From Boesenbergia rotunda (Eukaryota; Streptophyta; Magnoliopsida; Zingiberales; Zingiberaceae), in NCBI GenBank assembly GCA_024364735.1, contig JAGFNQ010001132.1, forward strand, positions 103,279 to 167,278: 64,000 nucleotides of DNA, written 5' to 3'. This document shows, in pieces, positions 1 through 9,914 of the stretch. The stretch's first letter is position 1, and every line of letters starts with the position of its first letter. The notes beneath the pieces were generated by a model. It saw nothing but the letters and a program-made list of their open reading frames with translations, did not search any database and was not told the DNA's origin. Made by a program: the position numbers and the translations under genes.

Positions 1-88
1 CCGACCCCGACGTCAGATGGTCGACCCCGGGGGTCCCGACCTCGACCTCGGGCGACCGACCTCGGGGGTCCCGACCTCGGGTGACTGA
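1..88. repeat. GC-rich short tandem motif at window edge
   Basis: Repeats of a CCGACCTCGGG-like word and GGGGTCCCGACC run from the first base to about position 88, where the sequence becomes AT-rich. It resembles the GC-rich words in the gypsy LTR further right, so it may be the end of another LTR cut by the window edge. No reading frame is convincing. Confidence 0.45.
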
Positions 89-239
89 CCTTGAGATGAC
101 CCTCGCCCCTGGCCTATTTACTACCGATTCAGATCAGCAATCAAACCCGACCGAGCTTTCGATCCTTCTAAAAATCATACGCTCGGATCAGAGATCATTT
201 TTTTCCAACTCATATCTAGCAAGAGAAATGATGTTAAAA

Positions 240-639
240 GCTCATTATAAATGTTATGATGATGATACTCACTATCCGGCATCACAAATGAGTTTATAGA
301 ACTCTCATATGTCAGACAAAATTTGTTTTTCCATTTTTAGAATTTCCTAGGTCTATGAGCCCATTTCTTTCCCAAAGTAGCTAATGAATCTAGAGATAGT
401 CAAATTACTCCAAATAAAATCTTATGTGTTTGGCAAAGTCTTCTTAATACACTCATTCCATCAAACAACAATGCGATACAATGTATTCGACCCAATTTTT
501 TTAACTCGTTCTCAACATTAGAAATGAATTTGGAAGCTCACTATAAATGATATGATTACGATGATACTCACTATCCGACACCACAGATAAGTTCATCGGG
601 CTCCCTATGTCAGACAAAAATAAATTTTTATTTTTAGAA
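240..639. repeat. Direct repeat pair, period about 296 bp
   Basis: The stretch 240-342 (GCTCATTATAAATG and following bases) recurs in the same orientation at 536-639, sharing blocks such as GATACTCACTATCCG and TGTCAGACAAAA. Similarity is high but imperfect, and sequence just upstream of each copy is also related, so this is a decayed tandem duplication of a ~296-bp unit. The short reading frames across it show no protein similarity that I recognise. Confidence 0.6.
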
Positions 640-2430
640 GGGTCTAGATCCATTAGAATGTTTCGTCTTAATTGAGAACTTAAAATGATATAAAACCAAG
701 ATCTATGTTCATCTAGTTTTCCCAACTATATTTATATCCTTAACCATAGACACGATACATCATATTAAGAGCAGCTTTTCTTTCAAAACCAACAACACAA
801 ATTCATTTATTAATATGTCATACTCAATATCATTTGATAGAAAAAGTCATCTCATAAAATCTCATCAATAATTTCATTACCAACATTTATTAAAATAATA
901 ATATTTCTAAATATAAGCTCATTTTATAATATATCAAATATCAATATATAACAGAAAACTATAACTATACTATTTCAATAATAATAATAATCTAAAAAAT
1001 AATTATCATACTGAAAAAGCATCAATTTACAAATGTCATACCGTAAAAATTAAAACAACAATAGCAACAATAGTTTTATTGAGTTTTTAAAACAACAACA
1101 CACAAAAATAGTACAATAATATAGATAAAGTAATAATTAGCACTAAACATCAATAATTGATAACAATTATATAGACGACAACAAAAAAAAATATTATGAA
1201 TATTTCTCTTCAATATCCACCGGAAACTAATCATGATTGTGATTGTATTGGCTAGGAAGAATAAGGGGGCATTTTGTTCTATTTTTTTATTTTCTAAAAA
1301 ATTACATTTTCTTATTTTCTAGAGAATGATTTTATTTCATTCTTTAATTTTTCAAAAAAATTTATATATTTTTTTGAAAAACAAATCTGAAAAATTAAAC
1401 CAAACATATTTTCTACAAAATCATATTTTTTTTATGAAAAATGAAAATGAAGAATAAACATATTAAATGCAGAATAAAGTTCTCCATATCATCCAATGAA
1501 AAATTATGTTCTCTAATTTTTTTTTCAAGTATCATAGATGATTCCCTATTGATAGGTCAAGTAGTCCTCTTAGTATGCTCTTGTAGATTCAGTAGCCAAA
1601 GATCAAACCTAAACGGATAGAAAGATAATGAATGCATAAACAAGCTAGAAATAGCTTACTAGAAAAAGTCTTAATCAATACAAGGAAAACTCAAAAAATT
1701 GAAAATAGAATGCTAATTCACATATGGAAAATTGATTATTTTCCTTATTATGAATATCATAATAGATAAACTTAAGATAAGTTAAATTCATTACTTTACA
1801 AGTTAAATTATTGATACATCATCAATCATGAAGAATTAGTGACATAGACACATAGAGTAAATTTAGTATGCCTACTATTAAGTCAAATGTATATATAATT
1901 TTTTTCTCTGACAAAAATCTAATCTTCCATCCATCCTCCTTCATCTTTATTTCTATGAGTTTCCTCCATTATCGTCCACCTTTGTATTTCATCAAACAAC
2001 TACCAATCAAAAAATAGAACCACCCTAAAACACATAAAGTTTACATATTTAATTTGAAATAAAAAAAGTTTACTTTGCCAGTAAGGACGCACCGACACCC
2101 CTACGATCGATGTCATCCTCTGTAAAAAAAATTGATGAAATCAGTCACATCCTTCGGAAGCACTCATTTTCCTCCACTCATGACTGACTTCTTCGCTTTA
2201 TCGGGCTTTACCTTTAACAATAAAAAGAAACTAAAAAAAATGTAAAGATCAAATATTGAAAAATTAAAAACAAAAAATGCAACTCGACGACATAGAGATT
2301 ATGGAAAAAGAGTGAATGGAGTTGGGATTGAATGGTGAGTGATGGGGTTGAGTACCCCGTGGCTGGCACGTGGACTGAAAAAACTATGTGGCAAGATCTA
2401 CCAAGTTTGAACGACTCTCTTTCCGGAACT
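640..2430. other. AT-rich intergenic DNA, no gene seen
   Basis: Long AT-rich stretch with poly-A and poly-T runs and no open frame of note. The segment around 1276-1450 resembles 23035-23200 upstream of the P450 (shared ATTTTCTTATTTTCTA-like words and matching spacing), so both may be copies of one small AT-rich dispersed repeat. No splice-supported exon, RNA gene or promoter could be identified. Confidence 0.5.
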
Positions 2431-2910
2431 CCTGAGACTCTCTCGGGAAGGGGATCCCTCGAGACCCCTCGCGGGTAGACACGCCCCGGAGATCAAATCA
2501 GAGAACGCCCTCCCGAGATCACCTCCGGAAGCCAGGTCCCCCTCGGGATGGCGAAACGCCCAGGACCCCCCGGGCTAGAAGACCTCGAGATCACCTCGGG
2601 GTAGCGGAGCCCAAGACGCACTCGGTCTCAAGTAACGGTCCCCTATTCTTCAGGTCTGTGGATAACCATCACCCATTATCGCGGAGTCATCATGTAGCGA
2701 CCCGACCTCTTACTGTCTTCAGACGGATCGTTACTTTACTCTACTTCTCAACTCTTATACATGACTAAAGAAAATTGCAGAAATCTTTTTTTTTTCTTTT
2801 AAATTCTGCTAACAATTATATTCTAACTTAAGCAATCATGTATAATAATACCATGTCATACTTCCTTCTCAATCTCGTAGTTGAATCTTATTGAAAACAG
2901 CCTTAACAGC

Positions 2911-2952
2911 CCGTACCAGTCGACTGATGACGTCATCAGTCGACTGATACGG
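2911..2952. promoter_or_regulatory. Near-perfect 42-bp palindrome centred on TGACGTCA
   Basis: Positions 2917-2946 form a perfect 30-bp palindrome whose centre is TGACGTCA, the bZIP/CRE-type core, flanked on both sides by the GTCGAC word. Extending to 2911-2952 adds CCGTAC and ATACGG arms with one mismatched pair. It lies in the 2.3-kb solo-LTR-like insertion. A bZIP-responsive LTR element or a cruciform-forming site are both possible. The palindrome is seen; the function is inferred. Confidence 0.55.
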
Positions 2953-4758
2953 CTGTAACCTGTTTTTACAGGTTTCGGCCCCTTGCTTCCCAAGTCCACC
3001 ATTCCTTCAATTTCGAGCCATATCAAACTACAACCTCATTTCTATACTCTATATCAGTTTCCTAAACAATTAAGCCAATCAAACGAATCCATAAACTTGA
3101 ATTTAGGACTTTTATGGAAGAAAACAAACCAAACAAGTTTATCTAAATTTTAGCAATAAAGTTGTATCAATCTTAACTTCTAACCATTTAAACTCATCAT
3201 ACAAAGTTCTATAACATCACTAAGGCATTATGGAATGAGAAAGCAACTTTTCTAAACATGCTTAAGTAATAAAACTTGATTCAAAAGGAAAATTGATGCT
3301 ATCTCGGCACAAACACCTTTTCCTCTAACAAAGTATCAATATTTCTAACTACTCACACTTTTACTCATCTAATGCAATCATGGGATTATATATGCTAAAT
3401 GAAATGACATAGAATCTTTACTCTAAGAAATTTAGCATATAAAACTATCCAAAACTCAAATACTCTATAATCTCCATAAAACAAGAACTTAAAATCTGAA
3501 TAAACTATAGCATTGTAGTTTGAATAGTTAAATTGTCTTGTCTCGAAGATCTCTCCATAATCAGCCACCACACACACTCTACTCAGCACCGCCTCGTCGT
3601 CCTCCTTCAGAATTGCTTGCCTTTACCTTTATCTGCAATAAGAGGAAATGCATCTATAAGCAAAAGCTTAGTAAGTACTATCTAGCTCACAAAAACTCGA
3701 AATATGCAAACATGCTTCTAGATCAAACTGAACATCATATGAGATACCAATATGCTTGAAAGAAAACTAAGAACATGTATAACTCAAAACATGCATACTC
3801 AAGCAATAATAAATCTCATTCTACTTTTCTTGGCTCAGCTGGAAACTTTAGCTATTCTTTAACTTTTGAAAACTCTTTAAACTTTCGAAAACTTTGCTAA
3901 AGCATATACTTGAAAATAATAATCACTTGGATCCACTGAAGACGTAAGTACCATCTGAATGCGCGTTCCCTAAAAGGTTGGGGTAGCGAGCCACCAATCC
4001 TAATAGAGCAGACCTTGGTCTACCAGGGCCAAGACCTTGGAATTGGACACCTGGATTTCTTTAACGACGCCCTTGGACGCCGGGTACTGGCCTTATAAAA
4101 TAAAATAGCTTTTCTTTCTTTTCTTTCTTATCTGTAAATGCCTTGGCATTTTCTGGAGCACCTTGCGTGCTAAAATCCCTAAGTCTTGACTTTTGGGGAT
4201 TTTCTTAAGGCCTTGGCCTTTTCTTTTCTTATCTTTATCTTCTCTTTTCTTTTCTCATAGCTTTTCTTGGACCCTAAACTCACATAGGGTGTTAATCAAC
4301 ATATATAAGCATATAATGAACTAAGATCACATGCAAAAAAATTCAAACAAAAAGGAAATATCTCTTTTAAAAACTTTTAAAGGAAATTCTCGCGGAAAAA
4401 CCGCCTCTTACTGCAGGTGAGCAGTACTTACATTGATATCTTGGACTTACAACCAAGATTGAGGTCTAGAGCTCGGGAGAAACTTAAGATCTCGAAGAAT
4501 TCTTCACGTCTACGCGTTCCTCTCGTCGCGGGGATCCCGAATATAGGATTATTTCTTGGAGAAGGGTCTCGGCCGGCCCTCTTGACCTTGGTGTGGTGTC
4601 GCCCAAGAGAGGAGAGGGTCGGCGCAGCTGTTGGCCGAAGGGTTTGAGAGAAAATCCCAACTTCCCTCTTTAAGTTTTCTATTTATACATATAGGGCCGA
4701 ATCAACTTAACTACAGCTTAATTATAGGTTTCGCCATCTTCTGCTGTGCTGATACCCC

Positions 4759-4812
4759 TAGCCTAGCCGGTTGGGCGCTTGTGCTGTTTCGTGGAGGTCG
4801 CGGCTTCGAACC
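4759..4812 (+). other. tRNA-like A-box/B-box pair (degenerate)
   Basis: TAGCCTAGCCGG at 4759-4770 fits the pol III A-box consensus TRGYNNARNNGG. GCTTCGAACCC at 4803-4813 is one base off a B box. Spacing is about 32 bases, normal for a tRNA. The flanks do not form a convincing acceptor stem and no sensible anticodon arm was recognised, so this is not called a tRNA gene. It may be a tRNA or SINE remnant within the LTR-like insertion. Confidence 0.35.
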
Positions 4813-5411
4813 CCCCGCTGCCCCTTATGGTATTTTCCTATTTTGGCTTCTTTTTCCTGTTTCTTTTTCTTTTTCCAAAAATACCAAACGGACTCGGAAA
4901 ATTCCATAAAAATACTCTAAAAATTCCTAAAAATATCTAGAATATTTCTAAATCATTTCTAAATAATTCTAAGGACTTTAAGAACTAAAAATGGAAATTT
5001 TGGGGCGTTACACATCATGCCCCATAATTGTCGCAACGGGCCAAACTTAATGACGGCGTGGACCATTGCAAAGGTTATCCTGTAATTGACAATTGGGGGG
5101 GGGGGGGGGGGCGTGGCAAGATCGTGGAGATGCGTGAGACAACAGCCGCAACTATAAATGGTACTCCAACCCCTCCGATAAAGGGGTTACACACTCTCTC
5201 TACTTCACGCATCTCTTTTCTGCCTTCTCTTCATCTCCTGGATCAAGGCACTGACTTGAGCGTCGGAGTGGGCTCCGCCGAACAACCTTCGGCGTGTTCC
5301 CCTAATGCTCGTGTTAATCTCGCAGAGTGTGAATTCTTCCTCTAGCATCAACATCCGCGTGGGTTGAACCCTAGTGACTGGCCGTCAACGTCGATTCATT
5401 CCGGAACAAGT

Positions 5412-5427
5412 TTGGCGTCGTCTGTGG
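5412..5427 (+). other. Primer-binding-like site of the gypsy element
   Basis: TTGGCGTCGTCTGTGG begins three bases after the LTR end at 5408. Plant Tat-lineage elements often have TGGCGCCGTCTGTGGG at this point, so this is that site with one CpG-type substitution. Which tRNA primes it was not determined. Confidence 0.55.
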
Positions 5428-5439
5428 TAAACCAGTAAA

Positions 5440-6487
5440 GCACCAGAAGGAGCACTAATAGCAGAGCCGGCGGGACAATCCAACGTCCTGACAAAAGAGG
5501 AACTGGATCACTTGGTGGCCAACACCATCAAAGGGGCACTTGAACAGCATCAAATCGAGCAATCCGTCTCACAGCGAGGTGCTTCTGTGCGGGAGAAGAT
5601 CCCCAAAATCTCCATCTCGCACCCCCAATCGCGAAGATCCGTCACACCACCGGGGCGACGCGCCGGAGCAACCCCGGACCACCGGCAAGACTCTCCCAGA
5701 GATATTGAGAAAGCCAACTCGGTAGCCTCTAGCGTGTTGAGACACGAAGATGGACAGGGGAAGAGGGAGGAACCTAAGGCCTCCCCTAAGGCCCCCTCTA
5801 CTCCCTTCTCATTTGAGATCGTGGAAGACCCCATGCCGAAGTAGTTTCGCGGGCCTGAGATTGTTGATTACGACGGGAAGACAGATTCGAAGGATCATGT
5901 CTGTAAGTTCGAAAATGCGACACTCCTACACCAGTATACCGATGGTGTAAAGTGTCGGGTGTTCTTGAATACCCTATCCAGAGCAGCCCAAGGATGGTTC
6001 CAGAGGTTGACCTCAGGTTCTATCAACTCCTTCATGGAGTTTAGAACCGCCTTCCTCTACCACTTCGCTAGTAGCTGCCGCTATTAGAAGACGACACTCA
6101 ATCTATTCGCTCTCAAGTAAAAGCCGAAATAGCCGCTCAAGGAGTACATCCAGCGGTTCAACCGGGTGGCGCAAGATGTGCAAAGTGCGACGTTGGAGAT
6201 CCTCGTCAGCGCCTGTACTCAAGGGCTCTTGGAAGGGGATTTTTTTCGATCATTGGTGAAGAAGCCAACCGCTAGCTTCGATGATCTGCTGGGGCGTTCG
6301 GTCAAGCACGCCAACGTGGAGGAGGTGCAATTCGCCCATCGCAAGGAACCAGCCGGAGCCACTGATGAAGTACTGCGGCTTCCACGGTAGTACTACACAT
6401 TCCACCGAGGAGTGTCATGCATTGAATAAAAAATTGAGTGAAGAGGCAGACTCCAAACCTTGGAAAAAGTTGAAGAAGACGGGGTAG
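5440..6487 (+). pseudogene. Ty3/gypsy (Tat/Retand-like) gag pseudogene
   Basis: A gag frame runs from about 5461 with an N-terminal stretch VLTKEELDHLV, a basic/proline-rich region, then the gag core including QGWFQRLTSGSINSF, PLKEYIQRFNRVAQDV and TQGLLEGDFFRSLVKK. It is interrupted by in-frame stops at 5842, 6085, 6118 and 6130. A frameshift near 6360-6390 leads into a frame with YCGFHGSTTHSTEEC, which resembles the C-terminal zinc-knuckle-like region, and this closes with a stop at 6485. Gag would package the element RNA. No normal protein can be made from this copy. Lineage assignment is from recognised wording, not from a search. Confidence 0.75.
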
Positions 6488-7207
6488 AGACAGTCGGGAG
6501 AAAATGAGACCCGACACGGGTCTCGGTCGCGAACCCGGGGAAGGAGCCGGGGGCCCGCACCCTGCAGGTCCCCCTCCTTGGAAAGAGACCCTAGGAAGGG
6601 CAAGGTCCCTGCACGCGGGCCGCCCTATAGGCATGTGGGAGTAATCTCCGGAGGACCCACCGGAGGAGATTCCCATCGGGCAAGGAAGTCCAACACCCGA
6701 CATCTGGAGAATTATGCAATTGGGATGAGCCAGAGCCGGGAGCACGACCCTACGATCTCATTCGGCCCCGAAGACTTGGAAGAAGTAGAAGCTCCCCATG
6801 AAGATTTTCTGGTGATCCTTGCTCGCATCGCCAACTATGAGGTCAAGCACATCTTCGTAGATACAAGAAGTTCCGTGAACATCTAGTACGAGGCTGCTCT
6901 GGATCAGATGCAGATCGACGAGGATGAACTACTTCCGGTCTCAACCCCACTGTTCGGCTTCACCGGGTATCGAGTACAATCGATAAGGCAAATCACCTTA
7001 TCGCTATCATTGGGCAGTGAATTGCTCGAGAGGACTAGGAGGACATCCTTTTTAGTCGTGGACGCTCCCTCATTCTACAATGCCATCTTGGGCCACCCGA
7101 CGCTCAGTGTCTTCCAGGCGATAGTCTCTGTTTACCACCAAAAGATAAAATTCCCGATAGGCGACCGAGTGGCTGAAGTCAAAGAGGACCAACTGGTGTC
7201 TCGATGA
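6488..7207 (+). pseudogene. Ty3/gypsy aspartic protease pseudogene
   Basis: In the same frame as the zinc-knuckle region this codes for ISFGPEDLEEVEAPHEDFLV, then HIFVDTRSSVNI followed by a TAG stop at 6884, then YEAALDQM and a protease C-terminal half ending PSFYNAILGHPTL and IKFPIGDRVAEVKEDQ. Retroviral-type aspartic proteases use a DTG or DSG triad. Here the glycine is arginine (DTR), a change that should abolish activity. The downstream reverse transcriptase expected in this lineage is missing: the coding similarity stops near 7207 and non-coding sequence follows. Confidence 0.7.
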
Positions 7208-7469
7208 TGCTAAAGTGGGGAAGTCAGATCGGAGTCTCGGAAAAACCCGAGGCGCAGGAAGACTAACTGGAGGAAGCGGCCATTCACAGGAGGATAGGGC
7301 CAACAAGCTCAAGAGGCCAGAGCAGGCCTACTATCTCCAACCCTGTCACTCCCAGTAAGATTTGTGCGGCATATTATGTACTCACCTGTGTATTCTTGCC
7401 GCATTGCAGTGAAATTCATGAAATAAAAGAACGTGTCATCACAAAAGTGTTAGTACATCAAACAAAAAC
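7208..7469 (+). other. Non-coding gypsy remnant between protease and tandem array
   Basis: After the protease stop there is GC-rich sequence with multiple stops in all frames and then about 130 bases of ordinary non-coding sequence (GCCGCATTGCAGTG and following bases) before the tandem array. No reverse transcriptase motif was found on either strand, so the junction at which pol was lost probably lies here. Confidence 0.5.
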
Positions 7470-7834
7470 CCTAATACCTCGCGGTGCTGCAGATGCCCGG
7501 GGTACTTAGGCTTGGTCAGGGTGCTACGGACGCCCGACCAAGAAAAAATAACCTAATACCTCGCGATACTACGGATTCCCAGGGTACTTAGGCTTAGTCT
7601 AGGTGCTACAGATACCCGACCAAGAAACGAAAAACCTAACACCTCGCGGTGCTGCGGATACCCGGGGTACTTAGGCTTGGTCTGGGTGCTACAGACGCCT
7701 AACCAAGAAAACAAACCCTAATACCTTGTGATGCTACGGTTGCCTGGGGTACTTAGGCTTGGTCTGGGTGCTACAGACGCCTGACCAAGAAATAAAAACA
7801 CTAATACCTCGCGGTGCTGCGGATGCCCGTGGTA
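7470..7834 (+). repeat. Left part of ~82-bp tandem array (about 5 units)
   Basis: Units start near 7480, 7562, 7646, 7726 and 7811 with a period of 80-85 bp. Each contains CTAATACCTCGCGGTGCTGC, a GCCCGGGGTACTTAGGCTTG-like stretch and CCCGACCAAGAAAC. CTTGGTC and GACCAAG pair within each unit, enclosing a GGGTG/CGCCC inner stem. The array is cut at 7839 by the SIRE-like element and resumes at 15643. Such arrays characterise the 3' UTR of Tat-lineage retrotransposons. Confidence 0.85.
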
Positions 7835-7967
7835 CATAGTGTTGATGCAGTCTAGCCCGGTTGTTGTTTTGGTGTTTGACAATGATTTAAGTTTGGTTGA
7901 ATGAAATTCGGGTTAAGTCCAGGTGGATCTGGGAGATCGCACGCTGGCATGGAGAAAGTCCTAACTT

Positions 7968-8385
7968 GGAGGGTTAGGTGAAAAGTCCTAGTCTGGAGGG
8001 CTAGGTTGGTTGAAATCCCGGTGAGTGAAGCCGGGTCCTGGTGAGTGAAGCCAGGTGGTGGAAATCCCGGTGAGTGAAGCCGGGTCCTGGTGAGTGAAGC
8101 CAGGTGGTGGAAATCCCGGTGAGTGAAGCCGGGTCCTGGTGAGTGAAGCCAGGTGGTTGAAATCCCGGTGAGTGAAGCCGGGTCCTGGTGAGTGAAGCCA
8201 GGTGGTGGAAATCTCGGTGAGTGAAGCCGGGTCCTGGTGAGTGAAGCCGGGTGGTTGAAATCTCGGTGAGTGAAGCCGGGTCCCGGTGAGTGAAGCCGGG
8301 TGACCGAAACCCTGGTGAGTGAAACCAGGTCCTAGCTTGGAGGGCTAGGTTGAATCCCAGTGAGTGAAGCTGGGCATGACATGAG
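7968..8385 (+). repeat. Mini-hairpin array in LTR A (loop TGAGTGAAG or TTGGAGG)
   Basis: Successive units read stem-loop-stem: CCTAAC/GTTAGG and CCTAGC/GCTAGG around TTGGAGG, CCTAG/CTAGG around TCTGGAGGG, then many alternating CCCGG/CCGGG and CCTGG/CCAGG around TGAGTGAAG, and finally CCCAG/CTGGG around the same loop. The loops stay constant while both sides of the stem change together. The array recurs in the 3' LTR at 13668-14160 with unit-level changes. Confidence 0.8.
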
Positions 8386-8445
8386 TCAGAGGAGGGTTGG
8401 AGGCTTGTTCTCGTGACTTAGAGTACATTTGGACTTGCCTGGATC

Positions 8446-9025
8446 GATCTGGTGACCGATCAGGGAAGTTAGCACGGTGCTCCTTCGTGGATCGGTCTGG
8501 TGACCGATCCAGCGATGACTGATCGGTCTGGTGACCGATCAGAGAGTATGCGTTTCACTCACTGAATGGCTCCTAATCGGTCTGGTGACCGATCAGGGAG
8601 CTCACAAGTGGGTTGAGTTCCCTTGCTGATCTACTCCTGATCGGTCTGGTGACCAATCAAGATCACTGTGCAGATCGGTCTGGAGAACGATCCAGCATCG
8701 CAGGTTCCTCTCTATGATCGATCAGGACGGAGCCTGATTGGTCTGGAAATAGCCTGATCGGTCTGGTGATCGATCAGGGCACATCCTGATCGGTCCGGTG
8801 ACCGATCAGGAAGTATCCAGTGGGTTTTGGGAACCTTACTGCTCGACTCCTGATCGGTCTGGTGACCGATCAGGGATACTGTTCAGATCGGTCTAGAGAA
8901 CGATCAAGTGTCACGAGAATCTCCTTATGATCGATCAGGATGGAGCCTGATTGGTCTGGGAGCAGCCTGATAGGTCTGGTGACCGATCAGGCTGGAGCCT
9001 GATCGGTCTGGTGACCGATCAGGAG
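8446..9025 (+). repeat. Array of ~12 GATCGGTC inverted repeats in LTR A
   Basis: About twelve copies of an inverted repeat with arms CTGATCGGTC and GACCGATCAG around TGGT occur at irregular spacing (for example near 8490, 8520, 8575, 8787, 8849, 8970 and 8999), with diverged forms such as GATCGGTCTGGAGAACGATC. The same array is at about 14229-14815 in the 3' LTR, and two more copies lie in the internal region at about 12375-12430. Confidence 0.85.
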
Positions 9026-9858
9026 CAGAACTTTAATTCAAATACGCTGTCAGAAGCTCTGACGCGCTGTTTTCTCTGCCGATTCTCTGATACACTGCTG
9101 ATATATGTTGATATGAGTTGCTAAGCTTCTATTGGAGTGTGCAGGCTTTACAGGGATGATTCAAACATTGGAGGAGAGTCAATGGGAGGCTTTCCTTGGA
9201 GCAGGTTTGGTTGTTTCCTTGTTTCAGGTCTCAACGGCGTCTGGAGAGCAGCTGGCAACTGACAGAGGCTCAGCTGGAGAGAGTCTTCAGTGGACTGAGT
9301 GCTCAGGGAGTCAGGGGGTCAGGCTGTGGCTTCAGTGGATGCTGATGGAGAGTCTGATGAGGGGAGTAAAGGCTTAAGACAAAGAAGAGGCAGAGGAGCA
9401 ACAACGAGAAGATAGACAGAAAACTTGAGGAGTTTGGCTGGGCTAGGCTGTGTGCTCTCTGTGTTTTGTGCTTAAGCGTTCTACTACATCCTTGTGAGCC
9501 TTCCTTCTTGTGAGTCTCGTGAGCTTATCTTGTATCCTATTGAGACGCTTGTGGAGAGGTTTCTCCACCGAGAAGGAGGCGCTGTTTTTATCCGGGTCAC
9601 CGGGGCTTGATCTGTCGACGATCAAGGGATCGCCCACCTCACGGGCACGCCAAGGAGTAGGGGCAAGTTATCCCCGAACCTTGTATATCTCCGTCTTAGC
9701 GTTTGTTTGGTTTGAGTTTCTTTCTCTGCTTAGTTTCTTTGTTCTGCATTTGCTTCCGCTGCCTAACTCTGAAGTGCAGAATAGTTTTGAAAAGCTCAAG
9801 AAATTGTGATTGTCTATATTCACCCCCCCCCCTCTATAGCCATCTCGTCACCAACAAG

Positions 9859-9870
9859 TGGTATCAGAGC
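9859..9870 (+). other. Primer-binding site, initiator tRNA-Met type
   Basis: TGGTATCAGAGC lies two bases after the 5' LTR end. It is the standard copia primer-binding site, complementary to the 3' end of initiator tRNA-Met, and serves to start minus-strand DNA synthesis. Confidence 0.92.
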
Positions 9871-9914
9871 TTGGGGCTCTACTTCAACGGCTTAACATCC
9901 GAGAGCTAACAAAG

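Larger units (their letters stand above)
2693..5012 (+). mobile_element. 2.3-kb TG...CA insertion (solo-LTR-like) in the gypsy LTR
   Basis: The insertion starts TGTAGCGACC and ends GGGCGTTACA, so its termini are imperfect inverted repeats of TG...CA type. It is bracketed by the 5-bp direct repeat CATCA (2688-2692 and 5013-5017), and the uninterrupted LTR copy at 22260-22823 shows the empty site. TG...CA ends with a 5-bp duplication are the hallmark of LTR retrotransposons. With no coding capacity and no internal LTR pair, a solo LTR is the best reading. The 51673-54812 insertion has similar ends (GGGGCGTGACA) and may belong to a related lineage, possibly Tekay/Del-like chromoviruses, which have long LTRs (inference). 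Confidence 0.75.
2430..5408 (+). repeat. 5' LTR of the gypsy element, split by an insertion
   Basis: The segments 2497-2692 and 5018-5408 align consecutively with the related LTR at 22260-22823. Shared words include CAGGTCCCCCTCGG, CCATTATCGCGGAGTCATCA, CATCTCCTGGATCAAGGCAC and GAGCGTCGGAGT. The LTR ends GGAACA at 5408, directly before the primer-binding-like site. A 2320-bp element sits between 2692 and 5013. A TATA-like ACTATAAATGG at about 5151-5161 is a plausible LTR promoter. A run of 17 G at 5095-5111 is absent from the other copy and reflects slippage. The left boundary is approximate. Confidence 0.65.
7840..9856 (+). repeat. 5' LTR of SIRE-like element A
   Basis: 2017 bp, TGTTGATGCAG...CACCAACA. 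From 7968 to about 8385 it holds an array of mini-hairpins with alternating stems. From about 8446 to 9025 there is an array of GATCGGTC-based inverted repeats. From 9060 on the sequence is unique and probably contains the transcribed R/U5 portion. The short frames in it are conserved between the two LTRs only because the LTRs are near identical, and I do not call genes there. Confidence 0.9.

Noticed and set aside
2340..2345. GTGAG/ATGAG as target duplication of the gypsy element (left of 2333 versus right of 22823)
   Set aside because: Only 4 of 5 bases match and the left LTR end is not established, so the match is not better than chance.
4417..4909. Possible small gene across 4417-4909
   Set aside because: Overlapping short frames in different phases within an LTR-like insertion, no domain, no splice support.
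9132..9809. Frames of 81-99 codons in the element A LTR, present again at 14921-15598
   Set aside because: Conserved only because the two LTRs are copies of each other. No similarity to a known protein, and no independent selection can be inferred.
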